Positions 17,493 to 26,518 of a stretch of DNA of 64,000 bases are shown piece by piece; within the stretch, counting starts at the first letter, position 1, and each line of letters begins with the position of its first letter. A program made the position numbers and the translations under genes. The notes under the pieces are model-generated. The model was not told the origin of the DNA. It saw only the letters and a program-made list of their open reading frames with translations, and searched no databases. Source of the DNA: Bacteroides sp. (lineage in GTDB: Bacteria > Bacteroidota > Bacteroidia > Bacteroidales > Bacteroidaceae); the NCBI GenBank assembly GCA_022648295.1, contig JALCME010000022.1:34688-98687 (forward strand), written 5' to 3'.

Positions 17493-17580
17493 CTTCGCTA
17501 ATGCTTCGCTTTTCTTCGCTCCAGCTGAGGCAAACTATAGCGGAAATGGAGCGAAGAAGGTACGAAGGAGGTACGGAGAT
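17493..17580. repeat. Intergenic CTTCG repeat with 12-bp inverted arms
   Basis: This sits in the 374-bp gap 17371-17744. CTTCGCT occurs three times with 11- and 10-bp spacing (17493, 17504, 17514). TTCTTCGCTCCA (17512-17523) is perfectly complementary to TGGAGCGAAGAA (17547-17558). The right arm continues as two GGTACG units to 17576. Read on the minus strand it is an 11-bp periodic CTCCG/CTTCG array, like the array at 30146. No gene is seen in the gap. Confidence 0.65.
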
Positions 17581-17744
17581 GGTTCTCTCTCATTAAAACC
17601 TCTTTGAATATCTTTCAAATGATAATTTTGAAGTAAAATAAATTTATATTTAATTATGGGCTTTTATTGCAGGTGTTCAGTGTCCCAGTATTGTTGCATG
17701 TTGATTTTTGAGTCGTTGTCATATATTTAAATCTATTTTGATTA

Positions 17745-18767
<1,023 letters not shown>

Positions 18768-18799
18768 TTAAGTGATTAACTATCTATTTTGTTTTTCTG

Positions 18800-18880
18800 C
18801 AAAGTTAGTGCATTATTCTGTTGGCTGCAATGACATATTATATGCAAATACTGCCATTTAGAAGAAAATGATTATCTTTG
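18800..18880. promoter_or_regulatory. Divergent promoters of gap (-) and the GlxA-type regulator (+)
   Basis: Minus strand: TAACTTTG (18807-18800) with a -33 TTG at 18830-18828, spacer 20 bp, serving gap. Plus strand: TATCTTTG (18873-18880), 16 bp before the regulator's ATG, giving a leader of only about 10 nt. Both -7 boxes match TAnnTTTG exactly. Confidence 0.65.
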
Positions 18881-18896
18881 AAAAAAAATTAGAAAT

Positions 18897-19892
18897 ATGA
18901 AAACAGGTAGTAATATTAGGCATATTGTGATATTGGTTCATCCATATTCCACAATGTTGAATATATCGGCTCCAATAGAGGTCTTTCAGACTGCAATAGA
19001 TAATATTGGCAGGATAGGTGGTAGCATTGACTTTTCATATCAAATACATGTTGTGTCTGCTCAAAAGAATAGAAGAATTGATATGAATCCGGGAATTTCT
19101 ATCAATTGTGAGAGTTCATATAAGGCAATAGATTATCCTATTGATACGCTTATTGTTGCAGGAGCACCTTTAAAAAATGGTTTTAGAAAGGAAGTTCTAA
19201 TTTGGTTAAAAGAGCAGGCAGGTGTTGTGCGTCGTATATGCTCAATGTGTGTTGGAGCTTTTATCTTAGCTGAAGCAGGTGTTTTAACAAACAAGAATGC
19301 AGTGACTCATTGGCAACTTTGTGAAAAGATGGCTGAAATGTATCCTGATATAACAGTAAATATGGATGCTATTTTTATAAAAGACGGGAATGTATATACT
19401 TCGGCGGGAGTGACGGCAGGGCTGGATTTATCCTTGGCCTTAATAGAAGAAGACTTAGGAAAGGCTTTAGCACTTCATGTCGCAAAAATATTAGTACTTT
19501 TTTTAAAACGTCCTGGAAATCAAACGCAATATAGTACAATTTTAGAATCTCAGAAGACAGACTATCAACCTATCAATAAAATAACCGAATGGATATACAA
19601 TCATTTAAATGAAGATATTACTGTAGAAAAATTAGCGGAATTATCTTCGATGAGTCCAAGAAATTTCGCACGTGTTTTTGTTCGTGAGTTAAAAATGACT
19701 CCAATTAAATATGTGGAGAAATTAAGAATTGAAACCGCTTGCCGTCAGCTGACAGGAACGCATTTAACAATAGATGAGATCGCAAGTTTATCAGGTTTAA
19801 AGAATTCTATAAATATGAATCGGGTGTTTTTAAAAACATTCAATACAACTCCTTCACAGTATAGGAGGCATTTTAGTTCTTCATTTAGTTAA
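18897..19892 (+). CDS. GlxA-type AraC regulator with DJ-1/PfpI domain
   Basis: 331 residues. The N-terminal ~190 residues form a DJ-1/PfpI-like domain with the nucleophile-elbow region ICSMCVGAFILAEAG and AVTHWQLCEKMAEMYPD. The C-terminal ~100 residues are an AraC helix-turn-helix pair (VEKLAELSSMSPRNFARVF; IDEIASLSGLKNSINMNRVF). GlxA-type regulators respond to small metabolites; the ligand is unknown. Its location back-to-back with gap suggests it may act on gap or on itself. Confidence 0.9.
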   Translation: MKTGSNIRHIVILVHPYSTMLNISAPIEVFQTAIDNIGRIGGSIDFSYQIHVVSAQKNRRIDMNPGISINCESSYKAIDYPIDTLIVAGAPLKNGFRKEVLIWLKEQAGVVRRICSMCVGAFILAEAGVLTNKNAVTHWQLCEKMAEMYPDITVNMDAIFIKDGNVYTSAGVTAGLDLSLALIEEDLGKALALHVAKILVLFLKRPGNQTQYSTILESQKTDYQPINKITEWIYNHLNEDITVEKLAELSSMSPRNFARVFVRELKMTPIKYVEKLRIETACRQLTGTHLTIDEIASLSGLKNSINMNRVFLKTFNTTPSQYRRHFSSSFS

Positions 19893-19916
19893 TGGAATAT
19901 TTTTTGCAAATAGATT

Positions 19917-19936
19917 AAGGTTAATCAACCTTTTTT
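19917..19936 (+). terminator. Terminator of the GlxA-type regulator gene
   Basis: AAGGTT (19917-19922), 4-nt loop, AACCTT (19927-19932), followed by a T-run to 19936. It lies 25 bp after the stop codon, before the convergent GH92 gene. Confidence 0.7.
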
Positions 19937-20007
19937 CTGTCGGTTTGATAAATACAAAACTTTGATTGACTTTGCAATAGTAATCTGCGCTAAAATGATA
20001 TTTTCGC

Positions 20008-22776
20008 TTAAGGCCTTGCATGAGTAAGATTTTCTCCCCATGCTTTGTTGGGTTTGCTACCCAGCCATAGTTCCAGTATCCCGCCATTAACAAAGATGGA
20101 ATGCGGTAATTGGTAGGCATTGTATGCATGCCCGTTCAATGCGGCTTTCTGAATATAACAATTTTGTTTGGAATTGTTGTATGTTACAATTTTAAAGGTT
20201 TTTCCTCTGTAGTAGTTGGCATCCAGATGAATAGTCACTTCGTCGAAGAGGGGAGAAGTGATGTCATAGCAAGGATGACTTGAAGAACCACCGTCCAAAC
20301 TGAACAGTCCAAGAGCCATCAGTGCACTGACACCTCCCATCTGTCCCTGGTCTTCATCGTTCTCTGTGTAACCTCTCTCCGGAGTTATGTAACTATAAGT
20401 CTGCTCATACACTCTACGTACCCAATATTGTGTCAACCATGGTTTGCCTACATGTGCAAAGACATGGGCTGATGAACAACCTGGTTGGTTGGCATAGCTG
20501 ATACGGCCAAATAGAAAGTTTTTGTCTGCCGATTTTTCGAAAGCATCATTTAATTTGGCGGCCAGACTATCATTTCCTCCCATCATTTGAGCCAACCGGG
20601 GAATATCGTGCGACAAACCGAAGGTAGCCTGCCAGGCATTGGCTTGTACAAATCCTTCTTCGGACATCGGATTGGTGTGTAACCACTCACCGTTTTTCTT
20701 TTTGGGCATTATCAAGCCTGTGCCCGGATGAAAAGAAGCTGGCCAACCGGTGGCCCGTTTGGTATAATATTTTTCGTCCTTGTTTTTTCCCAATGTTTTA
20801 GCCATTTGTCCTAAGGTCCAATCTTCAAAGCTCCACTGTATGGTGAGTCCGGCTTCATTGGGACAATAACCATGCTTAATGTAAAAGTCCAGTTCGTCAT
20901 TCATATCAAAAGCCTGCATGCCGCCCTTTTCATGATTTCTTTTCAGAGCCTTATATCCTTCAACCGGCTGCCATTTCTTACACAATCCGCGCTGAAAAGC
21001 ACTTGTGATGAGTGGTGTGGCCGGACATCCCGTCATAATGTACGTGTACGAACCGATGGATGGTCCGCGGGGCAGTAATCCGCCATCTTTGTCGTATTGA
21101 AGGAATGAGGCGGAAAACTCATCGAGCATGGAAGGGTAGGCCAGTCCCCAAAGCGTATTTAGGTTCCATTGCGTCAGCCATAAAGCATCAGAGTTGTACA
21201 TATGGTATTTCACGTTACCTTTCCGGTCTTTCGGGAGCATATGGGCTTGATAGTGCGGGGCTATTGTATGGATGCGGGTTCTCTTCCCAATGCGTTTGCC
21301 TCCCGTCAGGTAATCGGGGTAGGCACCGTTATAATCGTCTATCTTGTGGCGTCCCAACAGTACATGCCACAGGTCTGTGTAGAATTTGATCCGCTGTTGA
21401 GGGGTACCTCCTTTCACTTCTATTTTGCCTAACCAGTTATTCCATGTGTCAAAGGAGCTTTTCTTCACTTGGTCAAAGTTCCACTGGGCACATTCCTTGT
21501 CTATGTTTTCACGCGCGTTGTTTACGCTGACAAAAGAAACGGACGTTTTCATCAATAGTTGTCCACCTGCTTCCATCTGTCCGAAGTCGGCTTCCATCCC
21601 TGTGGTTGGTGATTGTTTGAAAGAAGAACCGGGTATTTTGATCAATTCCGGGGAACCTTGCATTTGTTTGATGTTGTGTTCCTTTTTATTTCCAAGCCAA
21701 CTGTTTACGGCTTCGAAAGGACGGTTAAATCGTACCACAAAATAAACTCTTGCCACATCTACTCCGCCCCATACGCGTCCTGCTGTATCAAAATAACCGG
21801 CTATTTCCGAATCACTGACCTTGTATGCATGTGCGTTAATCATGGTGGAAGTGGATATGTGCCCTCCTAGGTTTAGCAACACTTTGGCTGATGCATCGTG
21901 CGAGTAGGTGAGACGATAAAATCCTACTCTTTCAGTTACAGTTTGCTCCACCCATAGTTGGTACTTGTCCAGATAGAGACGGTGATAGCCGGGCTGAACC
22001 ACCTCTCCGTCGTGTGAGAAAGGAGAACTCCAGCCGTTTTCTCCTTTGCTTGTTTCTACTTCTCCGCTTGCCGGCATCACATTCAGACCGGAAATCATCC
22101 AGTCGTGTATTTGGGGAAAGCCTAGAACGCGGGTCGAATTATAGCTGTACCCGCCTCCTCCCTGGTTGATATTCCGGGTGAGGGGGGCTGCACTGATCAT
22201 ACCGAAAGGCAGGCTACCAGTTACAAAAAAGAAATAACGTCCTTTGGCTGTTTCTATATACGGATTCACATAAGAAACGTAGTCTTGGTAAGATTCCGGT
22301 GAAGGATAAACTTCTATTTCGGATAGTCCCAGATTCATACCTTCTCCATCAGTCACCTGAAAGCGAAGCCATTGGATTTTTTTAGGGGAGAATTCTATTA
22401 CTTTGGGAGCGCCGTTATCTGCAATTTGATTGACGGTGATGGTACTGCCGTCACTGAATATCAGCGTACCGCCTGCTGTATGGCTCTCTTCGCTGGCCCT
22501 GTCGTACAAAATGACTTTACTTACGGACACGATACTGTCCCAATCCAATCGTACCCATGGAAACGGACGTACTCTGCCGCGTGTGTCAAGTCGGCTGTCA
22601 GAACGCCATTCATTTTTATTTAAAACGCGTGATACGCCGTCCGTTAAATGTTCCGGACCGTACTGTGAGGAGATGGCTGACGAGCAAGATACTTTGGCGT
22701 ACGAAGCGATGTTTTGCGGTGTGGCAAAAACAACGATGGGAGATAATAACGATAGAAAGAGTAATAGAAATTTCAT
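20008..22776 (-). CDS. GH92 glycoside hydrolase with N-terminal F5/8C-like domain and altered general acid
   Basis: 922 residues. Signal peptide about 1-18 (ends PIVVFA). Residues ~20-155 look like an F5/8 type C/CBM32-like beta-sandwich (WRSDSRLDTRGR; GEGMNLGLSEIEVYPSP). The GH92 N-domain and (alpha/alpha)6 catalytic domain follow. The base motif NDEDQGQMGG is intact (D807 and D809). In the general-acid segment, where GH92 mannosidases have TLEYAYDDW, this protein has TIQWSFEDW, placing Gln at 647 instead of Glu. The loop HDWMISGL replaces the usual HLSGTG. It is last in the SusCD operon, 34 bp after the DUF218 gene. GH92 enzymes are Ca2+-dependent exo-alpha-mannosidases; the change suggests a good leaving group such as phosphate. 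Confidence 0.9.
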   Translation of the reverse strand: MKFLLLFLSLLSPIVVFATPQNIASYAKVSCSSAISSQYGPEHLTDGVSRVLNKNEWRSDSRLDTRGRVRPFPWVRLDWDSIVSVSKVILYDRASEESHTAGGTLIFSDGSTITVNQIADNGAPKVIEFSPKKIQWLRFQVTDGEGMNLGLSEIEVYPSPESYQDYVSYVNPYIETAKGRYFFFVTGSLPFGMISAAPLTRNINQGGGGYSYNSTRVLGFPQIHDWMISGLNVMPASGEVETSKGENGWSSPFSHDGEVVQPGYHRLYLDKYQLWVEQTVTERVGFYRLTYSHDASAKVLLNLGGHISTSTMINAHAYKVSDSEIAGYFDTAGRVWGGVDVARVYFVVRFNRPFEAVNSWLGNKKEHNIKQMQGSPELIKIPGSSFKQSPTTGMEADFGQMEAGGQLLMKTSVSFVSVNNARENIDKECAQWNFDQVKKSSFDTWNNWLGKIEVKGGTPQQRIKFYTDLWHVLLGRHKIDDYNGAYPDYLTGGKRIGKRTRIHTIAPHYQAHMLPKDRKGNVKYHMYNSDALWLTQWNLNTLWGLAYPSMLDEFSASFLQYDKDGGLLPRGPSIGSYTYIMTGCPATPLITSAFQRGLCKKWQPVEGYKALKRNHEKGGMQAFDMNDELDFYIKHGYCPNEAGLTIQWSFEDWTLGQMAKTLGKNKDEKYYTKRATGWPASFHPGTGLIMPKKKNGEWLHTNPMSEEGFVQANAWQATFGLSHDIPRLAQMMGGNDSLAAKLNDAFEKSADKNFLFGRISYANQPGCSSAHVFAHVGKPWLTQYWVRRVYEQTYSYITPERGYTENDEDQGQMGGVSALMALGLFSLDGGSSSHPCYDITSPLFDEVTIHLDANYYRGKTFKIVTYNNSKQNCYIQKAALNGHAYNAYQLPHSIFVNGGILELWLGSKPNKAWGENLTHARP

Positions 22777-22810
22777 TTGATTTTTTTATATGGTTAATTG
22801 TTTTGGCTTA

Positions 22811-24046
22811 TTAAGGGTCAATAGGTTCCAGTGGATTGATGGTAAATGAAGCGGCTTGTGGCATGAATTCAATGACTCTTCCCGATATTCTTTTCCCTAT
22901 TTTATAAGGCTCGTAGCCTAATTCCCGTATGCAGCGTTGGGGTAGTTGTTCTGTCTTTTCCACATAGTCAATGTGCGACTTTGACGAGGTAACCAAAGCA
23001 TATTTTCCTTTGGGAAAGCCCTGGGTAAGCATAATGCGTGCAGCATTCCGGAAATTGGTCGTGGTATGGCGGGCATGGGGTTCCATAATGATGGCACTTT
23101 CAGGCACTTGCCACATTTCCATTAAATACTTTTTCATTTCATTTGCCTCGTTGTATGGTGTATGATAAGGATGCACCCTGCCTCCAGACAAGATAATGAA
23201 AGGAGCCTGATGGTTACGGTAGAGTAGGGCTGCATAGGCTGCTCTCATCTTTCCAATCGGGTTGATGTTTACATTTGGATCTTCCGGACCGGCTCCTAAC
23301 ACTAAAATGGCGCTATAAGGATAACTATCCCAATTTGTAAGGCCTACCTGTGCGTAGCTTGCCCGATTAACCGTTTCTTCCAGAGGTTCAAAATCAGCGG
23401 CCTGCAAGCGGTCATTGAGATCAAGCAGCATACACACTGCTCTCAGTGGAACAGAGTAGAAGGTGGGGTGTACTTTATTCCACATTTCAATATCCTGTTT
23501 GCAGATGGGTAATATCTCTTTCTGAAATTCGCGGCTGTGGATGTTAAAGCCTATGGAGTCAATCCTGGGATAGTTTGGTTTACGGGCGGCAGCATATATG
23601 TCAATAGCATAATTCATTCCCTGGGCATCCTGTTCCCATATTTTCCGTACCAAAGCCATACCTTGCTCCTTGTATTGCTGATAACACCCGGACGGTATGA
23701 TCATTTGTGTCATCATACGTTCAAGAGCATTACCGTTTTGATATAGTTCGGTCAATGCTCTGCCTGCTTTCAGAATTTCTTCATCAGATAGCTTAAAGGC
23801 GGTTAAATATTCTTTTACACTTCCGGCTTTCGATAGTTCTTCTTGCTTTTTGATAGCCAATTCTTTTAGCACGGTGCTTGTGGCTATCAGTGAATCCACA
23901 TCTTCTTTCTCCTGAAGGAGATACGTGAAATAATAGTTTTTACTTTCCACGCATTGATAAATTGAAGCACAGAAACTGTCAGATTTCTGTGCCCTTAAAG
24001 GCAATGCGAGGATGAGCGTAACGCAGCATATTGTAAATAGTCTCAT
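22811..24046 (-). CDS. Exported DUF218 (YdcF/ElyC/SanA-like) protein
   Basis: 411 residues. Signal peptide about 1-19 (LILALPLRAQ). The N-terminal ~200 residues are helical and unassigned. The DUF218 core follows: AILVLGAGPEDPN, APFIILSGGRVHPYHTPYNE, SAIIMEPHARHTTTNFRNAA and ALVTSSKSHIDYV. DUF218 proteins are tied to envelope and polysaccharide metabolism (ElyC, SanA), but no reaction is established. It overlaps the glycerophosphodiesterase gene by 4 bp, and a SusCD/GH92 operon is an uncommon place for it. A role in handling a glycan-linked product is inference only. Confidence 0.82.
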   Translation of the reverse strand: MRLFTICCVTLILALPLRAQKSDSFCASIYQCVESKNYYFTYLLQEKEDVDSLIATSTVLKELAIKKQEELSKAGSVKEYLTAFKLSDEEILKAGRALTELYQNGNALERMMTQMIIPSGCYQQYKEQGMALVRKIWEQDAQGMNYAIDIYAAARKPNYPRIDSIGFNIHSREFQKEILPICKQDIEMWNKVHPTFYSVPLRAVCMLLDLNDRLQAADFEPLEETVNRASYAQVGLTNWDSYPYSAILVLGAGPEDPNVNINPIGKMRAAYAALLYRNHQAPFIILSGGRVHPYHTPYNEANEMKKYLMEMWQVPESAIIMEPHARHTTTNFRNAARIMLTQGFPKGKYALVTSSKSHIDYVEKTEQLPQRCIRELGYEPYKIGKRISGRVIEFMPQAASFTINPLEPIDP

Positions 24047-24936
24047 TTTCTGTCTTTTTTTTGTAAGTAGTTGATTAATTCATGAGGTCTGTCGGTTTGA
24101 ATCAGTGAGGCTCCCTGCTCAATAAGCCACCCCCAGCTTGCATCTGTTTGCTCTAACTCTACGGCGCGGTCATCATCATGTCCGCCGTTCAGTGAAGGCC
24201 ATAAAGAGTTTAGCCAGATTTTGGAGCCATTATTCCTGACCTTTTTTAGCAGACGTAAAACTTCGGGAGTAACTTCAGAGAAGCAGCACTCTATGGCTAC
24301 CGGTTTCATGACTTTATAGGCATCTATCATTTCCCCGGCGTTGGGTGCGTTGAGGTTGATGATGGGCATATAAATCACCTTATCCAACACATCGCCATTT
24401 TCAGCTTTTACCTTTTGGTAAGAACGTCCTGACTTGATGACTACCTGGTCAATGGTTCCGGTCTTTACCAATAAGGCATAGACTTCCTTAAAGTAATCAT
24501 ACCCCTTATCAATGTTGATCATAATTTTTCCTTTTGCCAATTCCAACATTTCTTCAAGTGTGGGAATCTGATGAAAAGTGGGTCTTCCTAAACCATTTTT
24601 CAGGTGGAACTTGCGAAGTTCTTCCAAGGTGTAGCATGATGGTGAACCTTTACCGTCGGTGGTGCGGTCAATAGTTTGGTCGTGCATCAGTACCAACTGA
24701 TTATCTTTTGTTTTCTTCAAGTCTATTTCAATCATGTCCACCCCCATTTCGATGCAATTTTTGCAGGCCTGAAGCGAATTTTCGGGAGCGTTGCGCCAGT
24801 CTCCACGATGCGATACAACTATGACTTTTTTCGAGTCTTTGTCTTTCAGCTCATGGACAAGAGCCTTTACGCTCTCTTGTGCAAAGAGCGTAAAGGCTGG
24901 AATAAGAAATCCGATTATACAGAGTATTCTTTTCAT
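24043..24936 (-). CDS. Exported glycerophosphodiester phosphodiesterase family protein
   Basis: 297 residues. Signal peptide about 1-19 (IPAFTLFAQ). The GDPD barrel shows the full catalytic signature: VSHRGDWRNAPENS (His-Arg-Gly and Glu-Asn), DMIEIDLKKT (metal Glu/Asp), LVLMHDQTIDRTTDGKG (second catalytic His). It cleaves phosphodiesters of the glycerophosphodiester type in a metal-dependent way, here outside the cytoplasm. It lies between susD (25 bp) and the DUF218 gene (4-bp overlap), so it is part of the glycan operon and suggests a phosphodiester-bearing substrate. Confidence 0.93.
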   Translation of the reverse strand: MKRILCIIGFLIPAFTLFAQESVKALVHELKDKDSKKVIVVSHRGDWRNAPENSLQACKNCIEMGVDMIEIDLKKTKDNQLVLMHDQTIDRTTDGKGSPSCYTLEELRKFHLKNGLGRPTFHQIPTLEEMLELAKGKIMINIDKGYDYFKEVYALLVKTGTIDQVVIKSGRSYQKVKAENGDVLDKVIYMPIINLNAPNAGEMIDAYKVMKPVAIECCFSEVTPEVLRLLKKVRNNGSKIWLNSLWPSLNGGHDDDRAVELEQTDASWGWLIEQGASLIQTDRPHELINYLQKKDRK

Positions 24937-24961
24937 TTTAAAGGCATTTTTGCAAATATAA

Positions 24962-26503
24962 TTAATAACCGGGATTTTGGAACATACCTTCTTTATTCAA
25001 TTTCCATTCGTCGTAAGGTATTGGGTAATAAATATCTTTTTCAGTGAAGTTTTGAAGATTGGATATGCCATAGTTGTTACCGTCTTTGCTGTGCATATAG
25101 TTTATCAGTTCGCTGGTGGTAAAGAAGCGCAGCAAGTCGTACCAACGTTGGTTTTCGAAGGCTAGCTCCACTCTGCGTTCGTGCAGGATGGCGAGTTTCA
25201 GAGTGGGATAGTGAGTCGCATATTCAGCGTTTTGCATGGAAGTGGCATAATCGCTCAATCCGGCTCTTTCACGAACTTCGTTTAAGTAAGGAATGGCTTT
25301 GGTTGTCTGTCCCAATTCATTGTATACCTCAGCCAACATCAATATGACATCGGCATATCTCAGGATAATCCAATCGTTACCTCCATAGCCTAAAGTACCG
25401 GCAGCGTCACTGGTGTCACGAAACTTTGTGATGTTCCATGAATTGTAAGAGCTGGCATAGGTTACAGAATAGTCTTTGCGAGCATCGCCGGATTCATATT
25501 CGTTCATCAGGTCCAGATTGACAAAAGTGCCCATTCCCGTGGATTTGTATTGTGAATTGATTGTAATTCCTTTCGACTGGTTATTCTTTGCTATGGATGA
25601 GTAGTAGTCTTTATCGCCTTGGATATATACAATTTGGAAGATGATTTCCGGACAAGTAGATTTGTTGGCTACGGCATAAAGACCGGTTTTGGTATTATCG
25701 TCATAAGTAATATCGGATAAACGGGTAAAGGTTTTCATGGAATAGCATTGTTGCAGATAGCTTTCTGCGCTGTTCAGATATTCACTACTTTTTCCATCAC
25801 TCAATACGTGGGCCATGGTCAGGTAAACCTTTCCCAGTAAACCGGCCATAGCAGCTTTACAGGCATGCCCTTTGTTTCCTTCGGTAGAAAGGTTGGGCAA
25901 GGTGCTTTGTTCGAGTCCGTACTTTAAATCTTCTACAATCAGGTTGTATATTTTTGCTTTGTCTTCTCTGTAAGTATGGGCTGTAATTTCTGCCGGTGTA
26001 GAGAGATAAGTATCAATAAGCGGTGCGTCTCCCCATTTACGGACAATGTCAAAGTAAACCAGTGCTCGTACAAAACGGGCCTCGGCTGCATAATTAATCT
26101 TTTCTTTGTCGTCGCTAAACGTTACTTCTTCGGTACCTTTCAATGCAAAGTTGCTGTTATTGATAGCTTTAAACACTGCGTTCCAATAGCTTTTCAGATA
26201 AGTATTGCTTGGTAGCAATGAAAAGTCCGTGAATTGAAAAGGCTCGCCTGAATTGGACTGATTGTCCAAACGCCCCGTGTTGTCGGAACGTTCTTCAGTA
26301 TAGGCTGTACTACCTTCGCCCATGCATGAGTTGGAGCGTAAGGCCAAATAGGCACCGTTTACAGCTCTTTCCACATCATTTTCCGTAGTGAAGTAATTCG
26401 TGATAGGTATTGCATTCGGATTCTTTTCCGTCAGGAAGTCCTCGCAAGATGACAGACTTAAACCAGCTGTCAGGATTGATATGAATATAATTGATTTTTT
26501 CAT
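24962..26503 (-). CDS. SusD/RagB-family surface glycan-binding lipoprotein
   Basis: 513 residues. Lipoprotein signal ending LSLSSCEDFLTEKNP, where Cys20 is the lipidated residue. SusD-like TPR architecture, with NYFTTENDVERAVNGAYLAL near the start and the conserved end region LAILHERRVELAFENQRWYD and YPIPYDEWKLN. It forms the lid on the SusC transporter at the outer surface. 15 bp separate it from susC. Ligand specificity cannot be read from sequence. Confidence 0.95.
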   Translation of the reverse strand: MKKSIIFISILTAGLSLSSCEDFLTEKNPNAIPITNYFTTENDVERAVNGAYLALRSNSCMGEGSTAYTEERSDNTGRLDNQSNSGEPFQFTDFSLLPSNTYLKSYWNAVFKAINNSNFALKGTEEVTFSDDKEKINYAAEARFVRALVYFDIVRKWGDAPLIDTYLSTPAEITAHTYREDKAKIYNLIVEDLKYGLEQSTLPNLSTEGNKGHACKAAMAGLLGKVYLTMAHVLSDGKSSEYLNSAESYLQQCYSMKTFTRLSDITYDDNTKTGLYAVANKSTCPEIIFQIVYIQGDKDYYSSIAKNNQSKGITINSQYKSTGMGTFVNLDLMNEYESGDARKDYSVTYASSYNSWNITKFRDTSDAAGTLGYGGNDWIILRYADVILMLAEVYNELGQTTKAIPYLNEVRERAGLSDYATSMQNAEYATHYPTLKLAILHERRVELAFENQRWYDLLRFFTTSELINYMHSKDGNNYGISNLQNFTEKDIYYPIPYDEWKLNKEGMFQNPGY

Positions 26504-26518
26504 TTTACTGTTTATCCT

